From: Panopea generosa
Lineage: Eukaryota; Mollusca; Bivalvia; Adapedonta; Hiatellidae
Assembly: GCA_029582155.1 (NCBI GenBank)
Contig: CM055899.1
Location: 86,338,056-86,402,055 of the forward strand
Length of the DNA stretch: 64,000 nt
Reading direction: 5' to 3'
Shown here: positions 21,170 through 33,292 of the stretch, in pieces
How the letters are laid out: each line of letters begins with the position of its first letter
Numbering within the stretch: the first letter of the stretch is position 1
The notes under the pieces: model-generated
The model's input: only the letters and a program-made list of their open reading frames with translations
What the model was told of the DNA's origin: nothing
The model's database searches: none
Translations under genes and position numbers: made by a program

Positions 21170-22050
21170 TTCCTAAAGTGTGCATGTCAGGCTGAAGGTA
21201 TGAATGTTAGACTGAAGGCCTGACTGTCAATCTCCTGGGATAAATATCAGACTTTGGGGCTGAATTTAAATCTCCTGGACTGAAGGTTAGACTGTAGGCC
21301 TGAATGTCAATCTCCTGGGCTGAATGTAAAACTTTAGGCCTGAATGTCAGACTTTAGGCCTGAATGTCAATCTGCTGGGCTGAATACCGGACTTGACGGC
21401 TGAATGTCAATCTTCTGGGCTGAATGTGCAAATTTAAGCCTGAATACCAGACTTTAGGGATGAATGTCAATATCCTGGGCTGAATGTCAGGCTTGAAGCC
21501 TGAATGTCAGACTTTAGTACTGAATGTCAATTTCCTGGGATGAATGTCAGATTGAAGATATTAGGACTGAATGTCGATCTCCTGGGCTGAATGTCAGACT
21601 TAAGGTCTGAATGTCAATCTCCTGGGTTGAATGTCAGACTTGAGGCCTGAATGTCAGACTTAAGGGCTGAATGTCAGACTTGAGGTCTGAATGTCAGACT
21701 TGAGGTCTGAATGTCAATCTCCTGGGTTGAATGATAATCTCCTGGGCTGAATGTCAGACTTTAGGCCTGAATACCAGACTTTAGGGCTGAATGTCAATCT
21801 CCTGGGCTGAATGTCAGACGTCAGGCCTTAATGTCAGACTTTAGGGCTGAATGTCAATCTCCTGGGCAGAATGTCAGACTTTAGGTCTGAATGTCAGACT
21901 TTAGGGCTGAATGTCAATCTCCTGGGCTGAATGTCAGACTTTAGGCCTTAATGTCAGACTTTAGGACTGAATGTCAATCTCCTGGGCTGAATGTCAGACT
22001 TGAGGCCTGTATGTCAGACTTAAGGGCTGAATGTCTGTCTATAAGATTGT
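21170..22050. repeat. 20/40-bp tandem array related to the previous one
   Basis: Two 20-mers alternate: TGAATGTCAATCTCCTGGGC and TGAATGTCAGACTTTAGGCC, giving a 40-bp composite period. The core CCTGAATGT is shared with the neighbouring 20-bp array, so the two probably descend from one ancestral unit. Confidence 0.93.
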
Positions 22051-22299
22051 ATGTGTGAAAGTAATGCAGCAAGTGTACAAGACTAGGATTTTTATACAAA
22101 ACTGCCTTCAACAATAGGACTATTTATAAGTAATTGTATACAGAAATGGGATTTTAAAAGTTTTAGTTTGCAAGTATGGAATTTCTGTAATAAAGTGTAA
22201 CTGTTTAAAGGAATGGTTCTGTCTTCTAAAAGTACTTGGATCAACAATGGGACTGGTATAAGTAACTGTCTTTGCAACAATAGGATGTCTACAAATTTC

Positions 22300-23215
22300 C
22301 ATAAATACCTGTCTACAATGATAGAATTTATATATTAAGTAACTACTTGTTGAGTTCAGGTTGGTTTATCTGTGCTATAACATCAAACTGATTTTTCTGC
22401 ATGTCTACATTTTTCCATTTTCTTTGATCTCCTTATGTTGTCACAAAAAACAATATTCTCATTAGGAAACATTGAATAAAACTATTAATGGCACAATTAG
22501 CAGGTGATATAAACAGTGATATTAATCTGCAGGCTATACCATACATAGCGTGTGGCTTTACATGCGTCATGTGTTGTGTAGATGTGATCTAAAAAATTCC
22601 ATCCTTCAGTGTTCTACGGTATTCAATAATATGCTAGATGTGTTGATGTTGATTCCTCATGGAACACTGCAAATTAATGTAATTACGCGTACTAATAATG
22701 CTTTACTTTATTTGGTATTAGCGAAAACCCATGATACTAGATAACGAATAATGCTGTTTTTATGGTCAAACCAGTACATGATATCAAATAAAGTATCAAC
22801 TTTAAAACCTGCACTCTCACAAGTTTTGTTTCAAGTTTTCATTTGATGTTTGATGTGTCGTATAAAAATGAAACTATCGGAAAATTACAAATTTACAAAA
22901 GCATGCATCTCTCGTAAAATTGTATTAACTAGAGAACAGTTCACCACAAAATTAGACTGCACCATGAAATTTACACAGTTTAATAAATTTCATTACCTAA
23001 ATGAAACTAAAAATGACTATTAATTGATGATAAACTTCGCGATTCCTTCGTCTCCACCAGGGGTAGCTTCGTACAATTCTTATATAAAGTGTTAATGAGC
23101 TGTAAAACAGTTATTCATTTATTTGCATAGAAATTCATGAACTTAGTTACATGCATAAACCCTTTCAGAAGTTACTAATCAGAAACCAACTTTTTACCTC
23201 GGACGGACAAAAGTT
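22300..23215. other. Unique AT-rich sequence, no gene recognised
   Basis: Only short frames without recognisable features were found. Degenerate CAACAATGGGACT-type repeats occur just before this stretch (22080-22300). Confidence 0.5.
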
Positions 23216-23219
23216 CTCA

Positions 23220-23655
23220 CAAATGGGTATTTAAGTGGCTTCTTTGCACCCAGCTTAGTACATGTGTGGCTAAATTTAGACACACAAAAGTAAAAGCCAC
23301 ATAAAAGTTGTTTTTAAAAATCTAGAACAGCCACATATTTTTTTTTTAAACTGTTTTTTAACTGTCTAAAAATATTACTAACCCTAAACCCTAAACACTT
23401 AACTACCATTTGTGTGTGTGGATGGACAGATGGAGGGACATTCTAAGAAATGGGTTTTTAATTGACTTCTTTGTGCTCAGCTGGTTGCTTGTGTGTAAAT
23501 TTTAGGCACACAACAGATTTTAGGCACACAAAAACATTTAAAGTGTCTATAAACAGTCACATAACTTTTTTTCAACTGTTTTTCAACTATCCAAAATAAA
23601 TGCTAGCCCCAAACCTTAGACACTTGAAAACACATTTGTGTGTGTGGACAGGGGT
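23220..23655. repeat. Diverged tandem duplication of ~225 bp
   Basis: Blocks at 23220-23430 recur in order at 23447-23655: AAATGGGTATTTAAGTGGCT versus AAATGGGTTTTTAATTGACT, CTTCTTTG, a CAGC block, the AACTGTTTTTTAACTGTC type, CCCTAAAC-like ACACTT, and TTTGTGTGTGTGGA. The copies are substantially diverged. Confidence 0.75.
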
Positions 23656-24139
23656 AACATTTAATGCCCTTTGCCATTCTTTGAACGGCGGCATAAGAAT
23701 GATTAAACAAGAGTATCGCAAGCGGTTGCAGACGCTCGTCTATTTTCCAAATCTTTTAAGTAGGTCAAAGTCAGTGATGCAAACTTTTTAAACATGATGG
23801 AGATTAGTTCACAAAATCAGTAGTATTACTGAAAAATAAAATAGATTTAAAAAAAAAATCAAATCCGAGCTAAACCAAAATCCTAAAGTATGCAAATCTA
23901 GATAAGTTAGTTATATACATTGTTTCTGTAACATAATATGAATGAGTTTTTGAAGTTTAGTCACTAAAACATTATATATAGGTAGTTTGTTTAAAAACAA
24001 AGAAAAAGCCGAGCTAAACATAAAATTTTAACTGGTGGATGACAACGCTGACGCCAGGGTCATGACAATAGTTCTTCATGTGTTTTAAAAAAAGACAAGC
24101 TAAAAATATATATTAGAATTTCCTTGCTCACAATAAAAA

Positions 24140-25320
24140 GTGACCGGGGTATTTCTGCATACAAACAGGGATATTTCTGCGTACATACAGGGGTATTTCT
24201 GCATACATACCAGGATATTTCTGCGTACATACCAGAGTATTTCTGCATACATACCAGGGTATTTCTGCATACATACCAGGATATTTCTGCGTACATACAG
24301 GGGTATTTCTGCATACATACCGGGATATTTCTGCATACATACCAGGATATTTCTGCATACATACCGGGATATTTCTGCATACATACCAGGATATTTCTGC
24401 TTACATACCAGGATATTTCTGCGTACATAACGGGGATATTTCTGCATACATACCGGGATATTTCTGCATACAAACCGGGATATTTCTGCGTACATACCGG
24501 GGTATTTCTGCATACATACCAGGGTATTTCTGCATACATACCGGGTTATTTCTGCGTACATACCGGGGTATTTCTGCGTACATACCGGGTTATTTCTGCA
24601 TACATACCGGGATACTTCTGCGTACATACCGGGGTATTTCTGCGTACATACCGGGATATTTCTGCATACATACTGGGATATTTCTGCATACAAACCGGGA
24701 TATTTCTGCATACATACCGGGATATTTCTGCATACATACCGGGGTATATCTGCATACATACCGGGATATTTCGGCGTACATACCGGGATATTTCTGCGTA
24801 CATACCTGGATATTTCTGCATACATACCAGGGTATTTCTGCATACATACTGGGATATTTCTGCGTACATACCGGGTATTTCTGCATACATACCGGGATAT
24901 TTCTGCGTACATACCGGGGTATTTCTGCGTACATACCCGGGTATTTCTGCATACATACCGGGATATTTCTGCATACATACCGGGGTATTTCTGCATACAT
25001 ACCGGGATATTTCTGCGTACATACAGGGGTATTTCTGCGTACATACCGGGGTATTTCTGCGTACATACTGGGGTATTTCTGCATACATACCTGGATATTT
25101 CTGCATACATACCGGGATATTTCTGCATACATACCGGGATATTTCTGCATACCGGGGTATTTCTGCTTACATACAGGGGTATTTCTGCATACATACCAGG
25201 GTATTTCTGCATACATACCAGGAATATTTCTGCATACATACCAGGGATATTTCTGCATACATACTGGGATATTTCTGCATACATACCGGGGTATTTCTGC
25301 ATACATACCAGGGGGGATAT
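24140..25320. repeat. 22-bp tandem array (about 53 units)
   Basis: GATATTTCTGCATACATACC is repeated at exactly 22 bp (for example 24661, 24683, 24705), with CGTACAT/CATACAT and GGGATA/GGGGTA variants. Because 22 is not a multiple of 3, every reading phase gives the same 22-residue repeat, and neither strand of the unit contains a stop. This explains the 400-residue frames open on both strands. Confidence 0.96.
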
Positions 25321-25329
25321 TTCTTTTTG

Positions 25330-26090
25330 ATATCGACATTATTTCATAGATAAAAAAAATTTCATGAGAATATGAATTGAAATTGCAGCAAGTCCCTTCA
25401 ATGCCATGCCTGGATCTCGTTCTGATTTTACGACCATGTTTCCAGAAAATGTAACAAGCAGTCACTGTTCTTTTACAAGTGAGGAATTTTCCCATAAGGA
25501 AATATTTCAAAATGGCTGTAAAACATGACATAATAAAACACATTTCTGGCTGCGTAACACGTGTCTATATACACACGCATACTGTAAGTAAATGGATGAA
25601 AAACATAAAAACAAACACTATAAACAGGATGGAAGTACTTACAAACTGAGATGAGATGCTCATAAAACCGGGATGTTCTACGAAATGACACATTGATTAT
25701 CAAAATTTGCTCTGATTTTGTAATGGCAAATGGATGGTGCTCATTAACTAGTGGCTGGAAGTTTTTGCATCAGTAAAAACATTTTCTCAATCATAATTAT
25801 GCAATCTCTTCTCTTATAATTGTGAATAACTAGCATTGAAAGTAGACTTGAGGGGAAAGTATATTAAGAGCTACAGTTTTGCTACAATGCTATGGAGTCA
25901 AGTAACACCAAATCTATCAAAACAGGCACTTTATTCCTTAGTTGCATATATCAGAGAGAATGGGACTTCAACAAAGTTATGTCACGGAAATGTTTTGCCT
26001 TCTCAGTCGATCTTTTGAATGGGATCTCATCTAAGCTTTCAATTGCTCTCAAGACAAACAACATGACTTTTTAACCAAACAAGACAATTC
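25330..26090. other. Unique sequence, no gene recognised
   Basis: Short frames only (25836-26018, 25892-26074), with no recognisable domain. Confidence 0.5.
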
Positions 26091-26094
26091 TAGA

Positions 26095-26705
26095 TCAATG
26101 TATTTCTATCAAGACAAGACCTGATTACACTAGCACAAGACGAGCTACAAACTTCTATACCAGTCCATTTATATCAAGACAAGACCTGATTACACTAGCA
26201 CAAGACGAGCTACAAACTTCTATACCAGTCCATTTATATCAAGACAAGACCTGATTACACTAGCACAAGACGAGCTACAAACTTCTACACCAGTCCATTT
26301 ATATCAAGACAAGACCTGATTACACTAGCACAAGACGACTTACAAACTTCTATACCAGTCCATTTATATCAAGACAAGACCTGATTACACTAGCACAAGA
26401 CGACTTACAAACTTCTATACCAGTCCATTTATATCAAGACAAGACCTGATTACACTAGCACAAGATGACTTACAAACTTCTATACCAGTCCATTTATATC
26501 AAGACAAGACCTGATTACACTAGCACAAGACGACTTACAAACATCTATACCAGTCCATTTATATCAAGACAAGACCTGATTACACTAGCACAAGACGACT
26601 TACAAACTTCCATACCAGTTCATTTATATCAAGACAAGACCTGATTACACTAGCACAAGACGACTTACAAACTTCTATACCAGTCCATTTATATCAAGAC
26701 AAAAC
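26095..26705. repeat. 65-bp tandem array (9 near-identical units)
   Basis: ATATCAAGACAAGACCTGAT recurs at 26171, 26236, 26301 and onward. Units differ by one or two bases (ACGAGC versus ACGACT), indicating a young array. Confidence 0.95.
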
Positions 26706-26739
26706 ATTATTAATAACTTCCAGATAGAGACGTCTGGAT

Positions 26740-27095
26740 TAAAGAATTGTTTATCCCAACAATGTTTCATAACCCAGATAATCCCAGCTATACTTTAAAT
26801 CCTAGATAATCACAACTATGTTTTATATCCCAGATAATCCCAACTATGTTTTATATCCCAGATAATACCAACTATGTTTTATATCCCAGATAATTCCAAC
26901 TATACTTTATATCCCAGATAATCCCAACTAAACTTTATATCCCAGATATAAATCCCAACTATATTGTATAGCCCAGATAATCCCAACTAAACTTTATCCC
27001 AGATAATTCTAACTAAACTTTATATCCCAGATAAAAATCCCAACTATGTTGTATAGCCCAGATAAAAATCCCAACTATGTTTTATATCTTGCATC
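26740..27095. repeat. ~28-bp degenerate tandem array
   Basis: ATCCCAGATAATCCCAACTA followed by TGTTTTAT repeats about 12 times, with insertions such as AGATATAAATCCC. Confidence 0.88.
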
Positions 27096-28440
27096 TCCCT
27101 CTCGGGCAACTTTTGCTATTCCATTACATTGTCTCACCAAGATAAAACAATGAATTCAAATAAATTTTACGAATAACTCTCAAGAAGATCTAAATTCCAA
27201 ACAGGCATTAAAATTAATTGTTCTATTTTTCTCAATTCTCAACAGCAGCCATCTCTGCTGAGACTTTAACTGATTTGTTGGGGGAAAATAAAGATAAAGT
27301 AACTAACTCTACTGCTATCAGCTTCTATCAGAATTTATTTGGTTACATAAATTATGCTACTAGCTAATTTATAGATATGAGATAGCAGTTTTGGGCTATG
27401 AGAGATAACCTACAATATATAAAACACTGATGTGAAACAAAGGCGAGAAAAAAATAGACAAAATTGGTATTTAGGTCAGAAAAAAAATGTAAAAAAAAAT
27501 GGGTGGAGAAGGTTTTAGGTGAGAGTTCATTTACTGTTGCAGAAGTTATTTTAGAAAATGATACCTCTTTATCAGATATATCTGATAGGATGAACATGCT
27601 GTATAATCTTTATACACAATTTATTTAGTGACCAAATTCCAGGTGCCTATAAAAAAATAATGGCAAGCAAGAATTCAATGCCCAGGTGCCACTTGTTGAA
27701 CAATGTAAAACTATGGCAACAAGAATTCAAATCCTAGGTATCACTTGTTTGACAATGCAAAACAATGTCAGCAAGGATTCAATTCACCACTGTCACTTGC
27801 CTGCTGCTGCCAAACTATGGCAAAAGGACTCAATTCACAGGTGTCACTTGTGTCTGATGTAATGTGTGTGACCTTTTGCATGTCTCTAAGGAGTTTTCTA
27901 ACCATTTTGTATTTTGTGTCTGTCGAGCCATCAGACATCCATCCAGATAATGAAAAACAATATCATCAATCAGGCTATATCTATGTCAGCAAGGACTTCA
28001 TTCACACTTGTCATTTTGTCTTTCTTGTTTTACAAAACCCCTCCTACCTGACCAGGGTGCTAGTCTGTCCTAACAGGTATGCCAAGATTGTTGAGAAATC
28101 CCATTGCTTAAAACATGACCTGTACAAACAAGATCAAGCTAACAAGTAAGATCAAGTCAACAGTAAAGTGTGCTATGATTTCTGGCAGGTACAAAAGCCC
28201 AAACAACAAAACAATAATAAAACAAGAGTGCTGTGAACTACTAATGAGACTATCACAGAGGCCAGAGTGTTACCAGACAAATTACCAACAGAGTTGAAGG
28301 ACTTCTTAATGGTAACTTGTTTGTGAGTTAATTGACGAGTAATTTGTTGTAACACCAGTTCTTGCATATAAATGTATGTTCGGCTGGCTGCTGAGCTGAG
28401 ACTGACTACCATTGCTCGCTCCAACTGACAGTGTAGCAAT
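27096..28440. other. AT-rich sequence with degenerate repeats, no gene recognised
   Basis: Between 27655 and 28020 a diverged ~65-70-bp motif (CAGCAAGGATTCAATTCACC, then GTGTCACTTG) recurs about four or five times. The 134-residue plus frame at 27745-28149 overlaps it and shows no recognisable domain, so I do not call it a gene. Confidence 0.5.
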
Positions 28441-28635
28441 TAAAATAACTGCTTTGGAAAGTGACAGTTACTGTTTGGAAGAAATAACAATAACTGCTGA
28501 TAGAGAAACTGCTGATAGTAAATGATGATGGAAACTGACAGTAGCTGCTAAGAGAAAGTGACAGTAACTGCTAAGAGAAATGGACAATAATGACTGATAG
28601 AAACTGACAGTAACTTCTAAGAAAATAAAAAAAAA
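28441..28635. repeat. Degenerate ~24-bp repeats
   Basis: GAAACTGACAGTAACTGCTA-like blocks recur about seven times with irregular spacing. Confidence 0.7.
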
Positions 28636-28639
28636 ATTC

Positions 28640-29478
28640 AAATCTAGTTATTGGTATATGAGAATGGATTCAAAGAAATGTTTTGTCATATGGGTGGTGA
28701 CAAATATATTGCATTTGTTGTACTCGGCTCAAATCTTCCCTAGAGGGGGAAAAAATGGACAAAATACATAACATAAATACAAACAACAAAAATTAACTAT
28801 TTAAAACCTATTTGTGATGATTTGATGTTTAAAAACTATACTAAACCAGAATGAAAACTGATTTCAAAACAGACAGAATCCATTACAGGAATACTCCAAA
28901 TACAGGAGCAATAATCTAACTTGTTATAAACAAACTGAGGATTCAGCACAACACTGTTCTATCTATGTAATAAACAAATTAGGATGCAGAACTGTGTTGG
29001 ACTGAACCACCCAAATACATGCACAAAAGAGCAAAAATGAACCACCAAACCTTTAAGTGATGATTTGATAATTTTGAAATAACAAATAGGACAAACTCAT
29101 AAACATTTAAACTACAAAACACTGAGGTAACTCTCTAACCAGACATATTTTAAATTATACTGTGATCGATTTGTACTGAAACATATTATGTTCAAAATTC
29201 ATTAAATCTTTTTATCAGACATTCTTTTTTTTTTTTCTTCACATAACCATTCTTAAAAGCGAGATTTATAGATAGGTTGCTATCATAATTACTCGGATGT
29301 CTGATACAGCGAGCTCATCTTAGCGCCATGTCAGAACAAAGTAATAATACTGAAGTGGTAAAACCAACATTTATTTAACATCGATTGTGCAACAGGCTTT
29401 ATACATCTGTAATACCAGTAAACAAATCATGATCAATGTCCTCCTGAGGAAAACCAGTTGACTGATTGTAAATTTAGC
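28640..29478. other. Unique AT-rich sequence, no gene seen
   Basis: No recognisable frame, RNA or repeat apart from homopolymer runs. Confidence 0.5.
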
Positions 29479-29479
29479 T

Positions 29480-29697
29480 TCATTTTATTGCCATCAAGGG
29501 TTAACAGTTGATCAATTAACCTAACCATTGTTTCCTGGGATCCTGAGGGGTTAATCACTACTGGAGCACACCCCATCTCTGCTAGTAACTGATAATTTTC
29601 CCACTTGAATCATCAGTGAGAGACGAATGATAATGAGACACAATGTTGTTATCAATCATCAGGGAGACTGCTGTCAGGCGGGGATTCAAACTTCAAA
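29480..29697 (-). repeat. tRNA-derived SINE, family A, inverted
   Basis: The tail block TTTATTGCCATCAAGGGTTA, then TTAACCTAACCATTGTTTCC, then CATCAGTGAGAGACGAATGA and a GGAGACTG segment, match the family A copies at 3590 and 36370 in order and orientation. Confidence 0.75.
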
Positions 29698-29699
29698 TA

Positions 29700-31375
29700 A
29701 TAAATCCCATTCAAATAAAAAAAAAATCTGGTCATCTACCACATAACATGAAAAAACGGCCATGTAAAAATTACTTAAATGATCATGCTTATGCAGACGA
29801 ATGACAGTCAAGGTTCTTTTAACCTTGATGAAGTGGGGAAAATGATGACAAAGCAACCTAGAAAAAAATCACATAACAGTACATTACACAAGCGGGGGAG
29901 GTAGTAGACATATGTCAAAAATTGGCACAAAATGTCAATAAAAATAACAAACAAATAAAACATGCAAAAAAAACAATGCACACAGATTTTACATAATCAG
30001 AAATTGAGCATATGCCATTCTTTTCCTAGACTATTATACGGTTTTGCATTTTAAAAAAAGCTCAGTACTACCTCCTTTGAATTAATAATAAATTTCTCTT
30101 TTTCGTCTTCAACAGACTAAACAAAATTAATGTTGTAATTTTACTTCAATAAAAATTTTAATATAAAATATTTTTTTTTTATTACCATTTTTTTAAGGTA
30201 AATTTAAGTTAAAGCAAATATGATGAAAAGACAAAGTTAATGTAAAATTTCTTTTAAATATCAATATTGTAAAATTTGGCAATAAACTATTATCTGCGGA
30301 GTTCAGTCTGTGAAGTAATCATTCTATCCCATCAAGCTTAGTGTTGCATTTATTGTCTATGTAAACTTACTTGATTAATAAAATATTTTCTAAAAATAAT
30401 TAATGGAGGGAATCCAAAAATCGATGGGACCCGTTCGATGTACTAATAACTGCCCCATAATGATGTCTATCATCGCAAAGTTATAAATAAACTGATTTTC
30501 ATCTGGTTTGGGTATAGAACTGGTTCAGTTTGATAATATTCGGACATGTAATACTATCATTGTGCTGAATTGAATGCATATTGAACTAAAACTTTATTAC
30601 AGTAAAATCCAACCTGATCCATTGGTGACTTTAATTGAGAACAAAGCAAAATCCACAATGGCTTTGGCAAAACTCAAATAAAAAGAATCAATGTATCTAG
30701 CCCACCCCATGCAAAGATAATACAGTACCGCTAAAATTAATTAATAAAAAAAAAAAAAAATCCCAAATCAACATTTTATTATCTTGTACTATAGCAACCA
30801 ACAGATACAGAATATGTGAGAGAGAACCATCCAAACATCGAATAATTTCTGAGAGGCAAAAAAATTGCTAATGCTTTTGCAGTTGGCAGATATGTAAGAA
30901 TATTTGGCAGAAAGACAGTGGTTTCAACCATTGCATATTTATGCTTATGTCATAAAAATTCCGACAGACAGTAGATCTGTGTATCGTGTTGCCGCGATGA
31001 AGGATGAAGTAAAACAAAGACGGCAAATGAATGCGAAGGTGTCACTGAAGGAATTATGGGAAATGCATGCATGCACGGCTTCGACACTTTTGTTGATGCA
31101 TGTATTGCATCATGGTTATGTACACGCTGCACCCCAATGTGCGATACACAGTCATGCGCGTCGATAGATATTAAATAAACATGCAGCGGCATGTGTAGTG
31201 AATAAGAGGTTCAAGTTGACTCTGAATCGCTCACCTTGACCAAAAATATTTATATGCTTATATGTATTATAGTAAACATTGATAAGTAATAAATAGACAT
31301 GCAGCGGCATGTGTAATCAAGAAGAGGTACAAGTCGACGCTAAATCTGGACCAGAAATATTTTTATGTTTATACC
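29700..31375. other. Unique AT-rich sequence, no gene assigned
   Basis: An 87-residue plus frame (30904-31167) and an overlapping minus frame (30950-31192) are open, in slightly higher-GC sequence than the surroundings. I recognise no domain in either. GACATGCAGCGGCATGTGTA-like blocks occur twice (31180 and 31293), marking a ~115-bp diverged duplication. Confidence 0.45.
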
Positions 31376-31465
31376 AAATGTAGTATACATTCTATAGATA
31401 ATACATAATGTAGTATACATTCTATAGATAATACATAATGTAGTATACATTCTATAGATATAAAT
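31376..31465. repeat. 30-bp unit, three tandem copies
   Basis: TAGTATACATTCTATAGATA plus ATACATAATG occurs at 31381, 31411 and 31441. Confidence 0.92.
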
Positions 31466-31907
31466 GTGTAGAGGCATATACATAAACTGGCATATTGTAG
31501 TTAAAGAGATTATGCTGACCCTTAATCGCTCACCTGAACAAAATAATTTAATGTGAATATATTTATATGTTTACATATTATACATATACATTAATATATA
31601 TGTAGTATGCATCAATAGAAATTGAGAAATGTGCAAAGGCCCTTAATTGGTCACCATAAACCCCCAAAAATGTATATAATTAATGCGCTTATACAAAATA
31701 TAAACATAAATCGTTTATGCAGACGCTCCTCAATTTCACATAGCAAATGTCATATAATTACTTTTCTTACACACCGTTTTTATTAACTTACAAGAGAAGT
31801 AAAGTAACTTTCCATTGATGTTGTTTAAAAAATCCTAAAAAATTGAGTAAATAGAGTATATTTGAGCTCCATTGAGAGCATGGCAATAATATCATAAGCA
31901 TAAACTA

Positions 31908-32087
31908 CAGTCAAACCTGTCTTAAGTCATACAAGGGAATAGGCAAAGGTGACCTTTTAAGACAGGTAGTTGTTTAATAGAGATTAATTTAGTTTACTCT
32001 GAAAATATAGAAATGGGAAATAGAAAATATAGTTGTTCAAGACAGGTGGCTGCTTAATAGAGGTGGCCGCTTACACAGGATTGACTT
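31908..32087. mobile_element. CAGTCAAACCTGT MITE, copy 1
   Basis: The left end CAGTCAAACCTGTCTTAA follows TA (31906-31907). The right end TTACACAGGATTGACTTT is a mutated form of the opposite inverted repeat. Internal blocks GACCTTTTAAGACAGGTAGT and TGGCTGCTTAATAGAGGTGG match the copy at 48033. Confidence 0.82.
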
Positions 32088-32675
32088 TTGCACAAAGAGG
32101 AAAAACTATTCAGCAAAACAAGATCTGTGGCAGATTAAACCAGGCAAATTTCAAATAATTCAAGGGCCAATAACTCTAACAGTTATTGCCGCCTGATAAC
32201 ATTTAATCTGCCAAACCACCCAAATGACACTTAAACTGAAATCATGGAAAGTAAATAGATACAAAGGTAAGACACCCAGAAATACATCTCGCCTTTCAAT
32301 CAGACAAACAGAGATATTGTTTTAGTATTTAGTCATCCCTATCTAATCTACACTGAATTAAAATGCAGTTTCGGTTTCACGAAAAAAATGAAATATTCAA
32401 CAAAAATACGTTTAACAAGGCTAGCAACTGATAAATTTATGTCTTAATCATCAGCTGAAAGGACATAAACTGTCTAAAATACCAAATTTCCCTTTTTTTA
32501 TTGGTTGTACCGGATGTATTAAATAAATGAAGATAAAAACAAGATTACTTCTTTTTTCTTAATACATGAATGATGGATGTTCCATTATGTATATTGTAAG
32601 CTGTTTGCACACCTGCAAAGGAAACATGTGTACTGCATTTTGAAACAATATCTAAGCCATTATAAAGATAAACAG
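32088..32675. other. Unique AT-rich sequence, no gene seen
   Basis: Nothing recognisable. Confidence 0.5.
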
Positions 32676-32872
32676 AGGATGGCCAATGAACCAGCCGGGA
32701 GCATGCTAACATTCAATCCTCCGCCACGGCTATGTGTAGTGTCCTTGAGCAAGACACTTTTTCCGCATATGCTTTGTACTGGTTCTACCCAGGAAGACTT
32801 TGAGCGTGATTTGTCTAAGTTGTAAGAACTTGTTTCACAATCAAAGTAAAATAAATAAGTTTAAACTAAACA
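32676..32872 (+). repeat. tRNA-derived SINE, family C
   Basis: The body blocks GAGCAAGACACTTTTTCCGC, TACTGGTTCTACCCAGGAAG and the tail AAATAAATAAGTTTAAACTA match 2935-3150 closely. The head is degraded. The open frame at 32577-32825 runs into this SINE and is not a gene. Confidence 0.78.
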
Positions 32873-33034
32873 TTTAACTGAAACAATCCATGTTCCAACT
32901 GGGCCCATCTTGACATTGTTATGGAGACGTCTCGGTGCAGTGGAGACACCTTACCACACAAATGGCTTCCCTAATGCCCCATGTACTTTAAGACACCAAA
33001 TTGGACATGTAGTCACTGTCCTTCAACATCAAGA

Positions 33035-33132
33035 ACACAATAGTGCCTTAACCCCCTCCACTGAAAGCGAGTTGTATAAACTATGTAGCTTGCCGCCTGT
33101 TTCACAATCAATGTAAAATAAAATAAACCTTA
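33035..33132 (+). repeat. Family C-related SINE tail
   Basis: GAGTTGTATAAACTATGTAG, then TTTCACAATCAATGTAAAAT and AAATAAACCTTAA, resemble the family C 3' tail. The head is not clear. Confidence 0.5.
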
Positions 33133-33138
33133 AATAAC

Positions 33139-33292
33139 CAGTCAAGGGAAGGAACAAAAGTGGCCTTTTAAGACAGATTGTTGCTTAATACAGGTAAATT
33201 ACTCTGAAAGCATATAAATGGGAAAAAGCAAATATGGCTGCTTAAGACAAGTGGATGTTCAATAGAGGTGACAGCTTACACATGTTTGACTG
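33139..33292. mobile_element. CAGTCAAACCTGT MITE, copy 2, left end lost
   Basis: Internal blocks GGAACAAAAGTGGCCTTTTA and GAGGTGACAGCTTACACATG, and the right end TGTTTGACTG before TA (33293), match the 48033 copy. The first ~20 bp are replaced. Confidence 0.75.

Noticed and set aside
23380-23397. Telomere-like AACCCTAAACCCTAAAC
   Set aside because: Only about two repeats, inside a diverged 225-bp duplication. Not enough for an interstitial telomere.
24100-25543. Long repetitive proteins on both strands
   Set aside because: A stop-free 22-bp unit opens all phases; opposite-strand frames of equal length show this is not coding selection.
27745-28149. 134-residue plus-strand protein
   Set aside because: It overlaps degenerate repeats, has no domain, and has no start or splice support.
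30904-31167. 87-residue plus-strand protein
   Set aside because: Open and slightly GC-richer than its surroundings, but no recognisable domain and an overlapping open frame on the other strand.
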